Positions 7,502 to 14,403 of a stretch of DNA of 32,028 bases are shown here, piece after piece. Every line of letters begins with the position of its first letter. The first letter of the stretch is position 1. Location of the stretch: assembly GCF_025698965.1 (NCBI RefSeq), contig NZ_JAILWL010000014.1, positions 1 through 32,028 on the forward strand, in the 5' to 3' direction. Both the position numbers and the translations under genes were made by a program. The stretch comes from Roseibium sp. (GTDB lineage: Bacteria; Pseudomonadota; Alphaproteobacteria; Rhizobiales; Stappiaceae). A model generated the notes under the pieces. The model saw only the letters and a list, made by a program, of their open reading frames with translations. It searched no databases and was not told where the DNA came from.

Positions 7502-9568
7502 TTATTTCGCTTTTGCTGCTTTGCGTTCAGAGCGGGAAGGCTTGTTTTTCTTCGCAGCTTTCTTTTTCGGCTTAGACGGTTTTGATCCTGTCCTGCTTTT
7601 CGGCTTGCGGAACTGATCACCTTCGTCAGTTGCCTGAGGGTGACGTTTGCCGTGGGGCTTTCGGTCTTCGCCGTCAAGGTCCCGCGCCAGTGCTTTCGGA
7701 TCCAGTGGCTCATATGCCGGGTGATGCGGAGCACGATCATCATCGCCGAAATTACGCCGTTTCTTGCCACGTGGCCCATCAAAGTCACGCTTTGGTCCTC
7801 GTCTGGGGCGATCGGATTTCAAGGTGTCTTCACGGCCCATTGTTTCGTAGTCCGGCGCGTCACCTCTACGTGGACGGCGCTGTGGAGGGCCGCCACGGCC
7901 ACGACGATCATCGTCTTCTTTCGGTGGGTTCGGGATCTTGCCACCGCGTGCATCCAGAAGGGTGATGACGACATTGTCCTCACCGGTTCCATCCCGTTTG
8001 ATGACTTCGGCGAAGCGTTCACCATGCTTGCCTGCGATCTCGAAATAGAGCTGGTTCTGGAAAATCTTGATCGCACCGACTTCTTTCTTGGTCACGTGAC
8101 CGGCCCGGCAGATCATTGGCAGGATCCAGCGCGGTTCAGCCCGCTGGCGATGTCCGAGAGACAAGGAGAACCAGACACCGTCCTCGAATTTGCCGGTGAT
8201 TTCCGCGCTGCGGCCTCCGCGGGCGCCTGCGTCGCGACCCTTCAGGAAGGAATCGTTGAGCTCGGAAATCTCTTCCGGGGCCGGAAGGCGCGACTGACGG
8301 AGCTTGACGAACGCGGCGGCTAGTTGCTCCGGGCTGTGGACAGCCAGAAGTTCCATTGCGATTGCCCGATCTTCGTCTTCCAGCTCGACGGAAAGCGCCG
8401 GATCGGCCAGGAGACGCTCCTTATCCATCGCCCGGATTTCATCGGCTGTCGGCGCTCCTTTCCAGGTTGCCTTGACCCCGGCAAAGTTCAGAACACGTTC
8501 TGCCTGGCGCCGCCGCGGGAAAGGCACCATCAACACGCATGTTCCCTTGCGCCCGGCGCGGCCGGTACGGCCTGAACGGTGCAGAAGGGCGGCTTTCCCC
8601 GTGGGCAGGTCAGCGTGAATCACAAGGTCAAGATTGGGCAAGTCGATACCGCGGGCGGCAACATCGGTGGCCACGCACACCCGGGCTCGTCCGTCCTTCA
8701 TGGCGGCAAGGGCGCTGGAGCGCTGTTCCTGGCTGAGCTCGCCGGAAAGAGACACGATCGAGAAGCCCCGGTTGGCTAGGCGTGAGGTCAGGCGGCTGAC
8801 GGCTTCACGGGTCGAGCAGAAGACAATTGCTTTCTCGGCTTCATGCAGCCGGAGCACATTGATGATTGCGTTTTCACGCTCGTTCGGCGCAACCGGATGC
8901 GCGACGTATTCAATGTCCCCGTGTTGTTCGCGGGCATTGATGGTTGAAAGACGGACTGCATCTTTTTGAAAACGTTTGGCAAGTTCTGCAATCGGCCTCG
9001 GAACAGTCGCTGAGAACATCAGCGTGCGACGGTTTTCCGGCGCGGCATCAAGGATAAACTCAAGATCTTCGCGAAAGCCCATGTCGAGCATTTCATCGGC
9101 CTCGTCGAGCACGACGGCACGAATTTCGGAAAGATCGAGCGAGCCTCGCTCTATGTGATCACGCAAGCGGCCGGGGGTGCCGACCACGATATGGACACCA
9201 CGGTCCAATGTCCGCCGTTCCGTACGCGGGTCCATGCCGCCAACGCAGGAAGCGGTTACGGCACCTGCTTCATTATAGAGCCAGGTCAGTTCTTCTTTCA
9301 CCTGAAGAGCAAGCTCACGGGTCGGAGCAATTGCCAGGGCTATCGGCGCCCCTGCCTTGCCGAGCTGTTCCTGGTCGCCAAGCAGAGTAGGGGCCAGAGC
9401 GAGACCAAAGGCAACGGTTTTACCGGAACCGGTTTGTGCCGACACAAGCAGGTCAGCTTCCGCCGGAGTTTCATTCAGGACGCTTTCCTGTACGGGAGTG
9501 AGGCTCTCATAGCCTCGTTTCGCCAGCGCGGCCGACAGGGCCGGGGCGAGAGACGTCAAATCAGTCAT
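7502..9568 (-). CDS. DEAD-box ATP-dependent RNA helicase with C-terminal RNA-binding domain
   Basis: A 688-residue helicase with all expected motifs in order: Q motif (GYESLTPVQ, near 19-27), Walker A AQTGSGKT (44-51), PTRELALQ, TPGRL, DEAD (155-158), SAT (186-188), then RGID and HRSGRTGRAGRKG in the second RecA domain. Residues ~470-550 look like the DbpA-type RNA-binding fold. The last ~110 residues are an Arg/Lys/Asp-rich disordered tail ending KAAKAK. This suits ribosome assembly or RNA-decay roles of the DeaD/CsdA/DbpA type, and the exact orthologue is not decided here. It is divergent from the DNA ligase gene and is terminated by the hairpin at 7463-7493. Confidence 0.95.
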   Translation of the reverse strand: MTDLTSLAPALSAALAKRGYESLTPVQESVLNETPAEADLLVSAQTGSGKTVAFGLALAPTLLGDQEQLGKAGAPIALAIAPTRELALQVKEELTWLYNEAGAVTASCVGGMDPRTERRTLDRGVHIVVGTPGRLRDHIERGSLDLSEIRAVVLDEADEMLDMGFREDLEFILDAAPENRRTLMFSATVPRPIAELAKRFQKDAVRLSTINAREQHGDIEYVAHPVAPNERENAIINVLRLHEAEKAIVFCSTREAVSRLTSRLANRGFSIVSLSGELSQEQRSSALAAMKDGRARVCVATDVAARGIDLPNLDLVIHADLPTGKAALLHRSGRTGRAGRKGTCVLMVPFPRRRQAERVLNFAGVKATWKGAPTADEIRAMDKERLLADPALSVELEDEDRAIAMELLAVHSPEQLAAAFVKLRQSRLPAPEEISELNDSFLKGRDAGARGGRSAEITGKFEDGVWFSLSLGHRQRAEPRWILPMICRAGHVTKKEVGAIKIFQNQLYFEIAGKHGERFAEVIKRDGTGEDNVVITLLDARGGKIPNPPKEDDDRRGRGGPPQRRPRRGDAPDYETMGREDTLKSDRPRRGPKRDFDGPRGKKRRNFGDDDRAPHHPAYEPLDPKALARDLDGEDRKPHGKRHPQATDEGDQFRKPKSRTGSKPSKPKKKAAKKNKPSRSERKAAKAK

Positions 9569-9743
9569 AGAAATCTTTCAACTGCTCCGGATCATCTGCG
9601 TGCCAGTCAGCAGTCTACCGGATCGGGCCGAGGTTGCATCAGCCATTGGATGGGCGCGGCTTATACAGGGAAAAGACCAGAACGTCCATCCCGCTGTTGG
9701 CGTTGGTCTTGTAATTGAGCTCGTTCCCGGTTTTTCTCTGTTC

Positions 9744-11381
9744 ATGAGAGCTTTCTCCCAGCTGCTTGACAGGTTGTCTCTGGAACCACGGCGTCTTGCC
9801 AAGGAGGCGCTGTTGATGCGGTACTTTCTGGAAACACCGGATCCCGACAGGGGATATGCCCTGGCGGCGCTCACCGGCGGTCTGAACTTCAAACATGCAA
9901 AGCCCGCGCTTCTCAGATCTCTCATCAGCGAGCGGACCGATCCTCAATTGTTTGCGCTGTCCTACGATTTTGTCGGTGATCTTTCCGAAACCATCGCGCT
10001 CATGTGGCCGCAAAATTTAGCGACGGACGGGCAATCTCAGATGCTTGCCTTGTCGGAAGTGGTCGACCAGCTTAAGCGGGCAGGCAAGACCGATGTTCCA
10101 AGGTTGTTGACTGCCTGGCTGGATGATCTGGACGATACCGGGCGTTGGGCACTGCTGAAACTTGTGACAGGTGGACTTCGGGTCGGGGTTTCGGCCAGAC
10201 TTGCCAAGACGGCTGTGGCCCGGCTTGGCGATCTAGAGACCTCGCAGGTTGAAGAAGTCTGGCACGGACTTGAACCGCCCTACGAAGTCTTGTTCGCCTG
10301 GGTGGAAGGCAGGACAGGTCCGCCTGACAATGACGATCCGGCACCGTTCCGGCCTGTCATGCTGGCTCATCCGCTGGATGAGGACAAAGACCTCGCTCAA
10401 CTGGTGGCGAGTGATTTTGCCGTTGAATGGAAGTGGGACGGTATTCGTGTCCAGGCTGCCGCCGGCAGGTCGCAGACCGGCGAGAGCGTCAATCGGCTTT
10501 ACAGTCGGACGGGCGAAGAAATCTCAAGGGCTTTTCCCGACCTCCTGGACGCGTTGGACTTCGATGCCTGCATCGATGGCGAACTCCTGATCATAAAGGA
10601 CGGCAGGGTGCTTCCTTTTTCCGACCTGCAGAAGCGGTTGAACCGGAAAACGGCCGGGCCGAAACTCGTTAAATCCTATCCGGCGGCAATACGGGCATAT
10701 GACTTGCTGCATCTGGAAGGAGAAGATCTTCGTGGGCTACCCTTTTCAGAGCGTCGGAACCGGCTGTCGACCTTCATCGCATCCCTTCAGGATCCTCGAA
10801 TCGATCTGTCTCCGCTGACGAGCGTCGGCGATTGGCAGGAAATCGCAGCCGCACGTGCCGACCCGGGGCAATTCCTGGATAAGGATAACGCAGCAGTGGT
10901 GGAAGGCGTGATGCTCAAACGCTGGGACTCATCCTATGTGAACGGTCGTCCAAAAGGTCTCTGGTTCAAGTGGAAGCGTGAACCGTTTCTGATCGATGCG
11001 GTGCTGATGTATGCTCAGCGCGGCCATGGAAAGCGGTCCTCTTTCTATTCAGACTACACTTTCGGGGTCTGGAGAGACGGCGACAACGGTCCTGAATTGG
11101 TGCCGGTCGGCAAGGCCTATTTTGGTTTCACCGACGAGGAACTGCGCGAGATAGACAGATTTGTGCGAAACAATACGGTGAACCGATTTGGCCCGGTTCG
11201 AGAAGTTCAGCACGATATGGAAACCGGGCTGGTTCTTGAAGTGGCATTTGAAGGACTGAACAGGTCTACGCGTCATAAGTCCGGCGTTGCCATGCGGTTT
11301 CCTCGTATTTCCAGGCTGCGTTGGGACAAGCCAACTGGAGAAGCGGACCGGATCGAAAATCTTGAAGCACTGCTGCCTTGA
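9744..11381 (+). CDS. ATP-dependent DNA ligase
   Basis: The track ORF begins at 9600, but the family normally opens with an 'MRAF..LLDRL' sequence, so ATG 9744 is chosen (545 residues), although no Shine-Dalgarno is visible. Residues 1-~170 form the DNA-binding N-terminal domain. The nucleotidyltransferase motif 'EWKWDGIR' places the adenylated lysine at about residue 230. Later motifs include 'DGELLI', 'EGVMLKRW' and 'WFKWKR', followed by an OB-fold domain ending 'RFPRISRLRWDK'. It seals DNA nicks using ATP and is probably a repair accessory to the NAD-dependent LigA. In many bacteria this ligase travels with an exonuclease, a large helicase and a phosphoesterase (the 'ligase-associated' repair set), and none of these is in the window. 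Confidence 0.93.
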   Translation: MRAFSQLLDRLSLEPRRLAKEALLMRYFLETPDPDRGYALAALTGGLNFKHAKPALLRSLISERTDPQLFALSYDFVGDLSETIALMWPQNLATDGQSQMLALSEVVDQLKRAGKTDVPRLLTAWLDDLDDTGRWALLKLVTGGLRVGVSARLAKTAVARLGDLETSQVEEVWHGLEPPYEVLFAWVEGRTGPPDNDDPAPFRPVMLAHPLDEDKDLAQLVASDFAVEWKWDGIRVQAAAGRSQTGESVNRLYSRTGEEISRAFPDLLDALDFDACIDGELLIIKDGRVLPFSDLQKRLNRKTAGPKLVKSYPAAIRAYDLLHLEGEDLRGLPFSERRNRLSTFIASLQDPRIDLSPLTSVGDWQEIAAARADPGQFLDKDNAAVVEGVMLKRWDSSYVNGRPKGLWFKWKREPFLIDAVLMYAQRGHGKRSSFYSDYTFGVWRDGDNGPELVPVGKAYFGFTDEELREIDRFVRNNTVNRFGPVREVQHDMETGLVLEVAFEGLNRSTRHKSGVAMRFPRISRLRWDKPTGEADRIENLEALLP

Positions 11382-11516
11382 GAAAATACCAAGGATGCGC
11401 AGATTCACGATAACAGCTGAAAAACAGCTAAAGGCCGTGCTTTGGTCATGGAATCGTGGCAACCATCGGGTGAGTGAACACCGGTGGTTCGCCATTCCGA
11501 AAGTCGGAGAGACATT

Positions 11517-12083
11517 ATGACGTTCAACAAGCGTATGCCCGCATCATTGCTCGCAGGTACCTTGGCTGCATTTATGATGACAGCCGCTGCAATGGCCGAA
11601 GGTACGGTCACGCCGGAGCAAGCCGAAGGGGCAACGTCAGGACAACCGGGCCGGTTTTCCCTGGTGGAAGTTGACGGTGACATTCTGAGAGTTGACCGGC
11701 AAAACGGTACCGTTTCCATTTGCCGGGAGCAGAATACGGCATGGCGCTGCAATCCGGTGCCTTTGGCCGAGGATGCTTACCTTGCCGAAATCAATGACCT
11801 TGCCGCTGAAGTGGATCGTCTGACCGCGCGACTGGAACACCTTGAAAGCAGTAACGGCGGCGAGGGAAAACAATTACCGCCGGGATCAGCGCTTGATCGC
11901 ACCACGCCGGATACAGGAACGCAAACAGGTCCCGATAGCAGTTCTGAGGATCAGACAACCGGTCTCGAACAGGCAGACGAGGAGCTTGAAAAGGTTCTGA
12001 CATTTACCGAAAGCGCCATGCGACGCCTCTTTGGCATGGTGCGCGAACTTCAAAAGGACTTCGAAGACGAAGGCAACCAATAA
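11517..12083 (+). CDS. Small exported coiled-coil protein, unknown function
   Basis: This is a 188-residue protein with a signal peptide (cleavage near A-M-A, residue ~27). ATG 11517 is preferred to GTG 11484 because a GGAGAG lies upstream and the hydrophobic segment then starts properly. After a short 'FSLVEVDGDILRVDRQNGTVSIC' beta-like segment with two cysteines (CREQNTAWRC), a heptad-like helix 'LAEINDLAAEVDRLTARLEHL' predicts a coiled coil. A Ser/Thr/Gly-rich linker and a second helix complete the protein. It resembles the short periplasmic hypothetical proteins common in Rhizobiales, and I do not recognise a named family. It starts 135 bp after the ligase and could be cotranscribed. Confidence 0.75.
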   Translation: MTFNKRMPASLLAGTLAAFMMTAAAMAEGTVTPEQAEGATSGQPGRFSLVEVDGDILRVDRQNGTVSICREQNTAWRCNPVPLAEDAYLAEINDLAAEVDRLTARLEHLESSNGGEGKQLPPGSALDRTTPDTGTQTGPDSSSEDQTTGLEQADEELEKVLTFTESAMRRLFGMVRELQKDFEDEGNQ

Positions 12084-12114
12084 CAATCGCCTCGCGTCTT
12101 TCGCAGATGCCATT

Positions 12115-12609
12115 CTAATCAATGAGCATCTTGGAGATGCAGTTTTGAGTATCTTCAGGCAGTTGGACTGAAGTGCGGGACGTCAGGTCCATCATAAGCG
12201 CCACGACATCCAGCGTTGCCGCCAGCCGTTTGGTCCGGCTCTCAAACAGGTGGTGACGCATGTTAAAGGATTTCGATCCGACACCGGTGAAACCCGTTGC
12301 TACCACGACGGCATCTCCCGTCTTCAACGGCGTTGCCCAGGTCAGTTTCATCTCCACAGCAACACGTCCGAACCCGTTTTCGCCAAGAAAGGCGCGGGTC
12401 ATTGGGGTGCGTTCCCAAACGTGGGCGACACCATCGGTGCAGCAGGCCAACGCATATTGGTCGTCCGCCTTGCCGTCAACGCCGATATCGCGCGGCAAAA
12501 CAGTTCCGCGAAAACAGATGCCAGCCTCTTTTGCAAGAAGCCCGGGAAGAGTTGCCCGAAGTCCACCTGGTCCGGTTTGTATTCCCCTGGGGGCAGCCTC
12601 TTCAATCAT
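12115..12609 (-). CDS. Hotdog-fold thioesterase-like protein, second half of a probable double-hotdog
   Basis: The track ORF opens at 12723, deep inside the neighbour. ATG 12609 overlaps the upstream stop by 8 bp (ATGATTGA), giving 164 residues. The sequence after 'IEEAAPRGI' reads as a hotdog domain, with a 'GVDGKADDQYALACCTDGVAHVWE' helix region and beta strands such as 'GDAVVVATGFTGVGSKSFNMRHHLF'. It lacks the usual D-x-x-x-H-x-N catalytic signature found in the first ORF. Together the two ORFs have the length and order of a ~290-residue double-hotdog acyl thioesterase. It may be a real second subunit or a frameshifted half, and the sequence alone does not decide. Confidence 0.7.
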   Translation of the reverse strand: MIEEAAPRGIQTGPGGLRATLPGLLAKEAGICFRGTVLPRDIGVDGKADDQYALACCTDGVAHVWERTPMTRAFLGENGFGRVAVEMKLTWATPLKTGDAVVVATGFTGVGSKSFNMRHHLFESRTKRLAATLDVVALMMDLTSRTSVQLPEDTQNCISKMLID

Positions 12610-12976
12610 TGGTGTCTGGAAATCTCTGACGCAAGGTCTTTGCGGTGCTGGCACTCGGCTCGTAACCGTCAAGTGCTGTCGCGGCAAGGGCGCCGGTTGC
12701 GCCATCCCGCATTTCATGGACAACCGTCAGCATATGGGGGCCGTCAAAGGCAATGCTGGATTGGACTGTGATCAGATCGCCCGTGCGCAGTTCCTTGTGA
12801 TAACGCACGTGCCGTACGCGCCGCGCACCGACCAGTGTCTCACTCAGCCCGGACAGCAGTCGGAATTGTCGGTCAGCCTCTTCAAACCGACTAAAGTAAT
12901 ATTGAACGTTTAGATGGTCATTCTCATCGCATTCCCAGCGATTAACAAATGAAAAAAGGGTCTCTTGAATTGTCAT
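12602..12976 (-). CDS. 4HBT-like acyl-CoA thioesterase, first hotdog domain
   Basis: A 124-residue protein with a clear 4-hydroxybenzoyl-CoA thioesterase-type start: 'CDENDHLNVQYYFSRFEEADR', matching the D-x-x-x-H-x-N plus helix signature where the Asp or His region forms the active site. Strands 'RVRHVRYHKELRTGDLITVQS' and 'LTVVHEMRDGATGALAATAL' complete the hotdog. Role: hydrolysis of an acyl-CoA or acyl-ACP thioester, substrate unknown. It ends at TGA 12604-12602 within the start of the next ORF. In many alphaproteobacteria I expect a single fused protein here, so a +1/-1 slip near the 'RQRFPDT' codons is possible. Confidence 0.8.
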   Translation of the reverse strand: MTIQETLFSFVNRWECDENDHLNVQYYFSRFEEADRQFRLLSGLSETLVGARRVRHVRYHKELRTGDLITVQSSIAFDGPHMLTVVHEMRDGATGALAATALDGYEPSASTAKTLRQRFPDTND

Positions 12977-13447
12977 CCTGTAGATTCGTGCGCTCAGTGA
13001 TTTTATTTAATGGTTGCAAAGTCGTACAATTTTATTTGTTGACGCCTTTTCGTGAATTTATCAATAAGAAATATTCTCTGTGGACAAAATATATCGTTTG
13101 ATCAATTGGCTGTATTTAGAGACGAAAAATCAACTGCGGAAGTTTTTTGTTAAATGCAGGGTTGAGAGTTTTGTCTGCTTTCCTCTCTCTAGGTTGTGTT
13201 TTGAAAAGTATTAAGGACCAGACAACGCAAAGTGGGTGTTTGCCGGGAATGGAGGGTCCGCATGATTGTGTTGGTCAAAAGCATGGTTTGACTTGCGTGC
13301 AATCCATGATGCAAACATACTTCAAACAAGCCGCTGATCGGGGATAACGTCCCGAAAACCAGGTGACCTTGAAGCGCATTTGGAGGGAATGCGCTCGGTT
13401 GAGCTGGTCGTGATGCGGAATAGGGCCGTTTTGGGAGGAATTACAAC
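12977..13447. other. AT-rich divergent control region before the LuxR-type regulator
   Basis: A 471-bp gap that is markedly AT-rich between about 12990 and 13160, unlike the flanking genes. It contains TTGACG (13039-13044), a possible -35 without a convincing -10, and an isolated TTGATCAA near 13097 that lacks the 4-nt spacer of an FNR/FixK box. The track ORF at 13147-13347 has no convincing protein features. A GGAGG at 13435-13439 serves the regulator start. Confidence 0.45.
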
Positions 13448-14131
13448 GTGTCGGCGACAACGTATCGGTTCATTATCGCAGATGATCACCCATTGTTTCG
13501 CGGTGCCCTGCGTCAAACCCTGGAAACGCAATATCCGGATGCAACGATCGAAGAGGCCGGTGCTCTTGAAGATGTCACCTCGCGTCTGGAGCAGGACGGT
13601 GATGTTGATCTGATCCTGCTGGATCTGACCATGCCTGGAATGCGCGGTTTTTCCGGTCTCATGTACTTGAGGGCACAGTATTCCGGTGTTCCCGTCGTCG
13701 TTGTTTCGGCGAATGAAGACCCTCAGGCGATCAGGAGGGCTGTTGAATTCGGCGCTTCCGGTTTCATTCCGAAGTCTCACGGAATTGATGTGATCCGGCA
13801 GGCCATTTCAGAAGTCATGTCCGGAAATATGTGGACACCACCGGATGTTGACCTCAAGGCGGATGACGGAAGCGGAGATCTGGTCCAGCGCCTGTCCACG
13901 CTGACCCCCCAGCAGGTCCGGGTCCTTATGATGCTGTCGGAGGGGTTGCTGAACAAACAGATTGCCTATGAGTTGTCGGTCTCGGAAGCAACCGTGAAGG
14001 CTCATGTTTCTGCAATCTTGCAAAAGCTCGGTGTCGAGAGCCGCACCCAGGCGGTCATTGCAGCATCGAAGATCGAAGCGGGCCAGTGGCAACTGGGCGG
14101 TGATGCAACGGAAACAGCAGAAGTCCAGTAA
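13448..14131 (+). CDS. NarL/LuxR-type response regulator, CrbR/ErdR-like
   Basis: A 227-residue two-domain regulator. The receiver has the acidic pair in 'ADDHPLFRGAL', a phospho-acceptor Asp near residue 59 (ILLDLTMPGM), and the conserved Lys in 'IPKSHG'. The LuxR DNA-binding domain is 'LTPQQVRVLMMLSEGLLNKQIA' followed by 'SEATVKAHVSAILQKL'. The overall wording resembles the ErdR/CrbR/AgmR group that activates acetyl-CoA synthetase and alcohol/acetate use together with a transporter-like hybrid kinase. Such a kinase is encoded ~2.8 kb downstream on the opposite strand. The GTG start is supported by GGAGG 8 nt upstream. Target genes are not visible in this window. Confidence 0.9.
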   Translation: MSATTYRFIIADDHPLFRGALRQTLETQYPDATIEEAGALEDVTSRLEQDGDVDLILLDLTMPGMRGFSGLMYLRAQYSGVPVVVVSANEDPQAIRRAVEFGASGFIPKSHGIDVIRQAISEVMSGNMWTPPDVDLKADDGSGDLVQRLSTLTPQQVRVLMMLSEGLLNKQIAYELSVSEATVKAHVSAILQKLGVESRTQAVIAASKIEAGQWQLGGDATETAEVQ

Positions 14132-14258
14132 AGGTTCCAACCAGTCATGAAATCCGGAAACCGTGCTCCCGGTCCAGGACGCAGGGAGCTACTGCGCGTG
14201 GTGGTAGCAGGTTTTTCTGTTCGTCCTATCTCTTGGGAAACCTTTGTTAAGGTAAACC

Positions 14259-14276
14259 AAAATTAGTTCTAATTTT
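14259..14276. promoter_or_regulatory. Perfect inverted repeat AAAATTAG-TT-CTAATTTT
   Basis: The 272-bp gap before the GGDEF-EAL gene holds an 18-bp palindrome with 8-bp arms. A second, looser pair GTTTCG...CGAAAC follows at 14284-14304, overlapping the TTTCGGGAAATTCG word in inverted orientation. The placement ~130 bp before the start codon suits an operator or upstream activator site. The regulator is unknown. Confidence 0.45.
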
Positions 14277-14403
14277 TTGAAAAGTTTCGCGAATTTCCCG
14301 AAACACTTCGCTGGTTTTTACCGGAATTTCAGGGAATGAATGTAACTCTGCAGCTCATGAAGCTGTGCCACGCACGGTATTGAGTAGCAAATGCGGAGAG
14401 AAG

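Noticed and set aside
7640-8323. 227-aa plus-strand ORF inside the helicase gene
   Set aside because: Shadow of the helicase C-terminal tail; no ribosome site and no family-like sequence.
13097-13104. TTGATCAA as an FNR/FixK box
   Set aside because: The half-sites abut without the required 4-nt spacer.
13147-13347. 66-aa plus-strand ORF in the gap before the LuxR-type regulator
   Set aside because: No ribosome site, no recognisable features; probably chance in a non-coding stretch.
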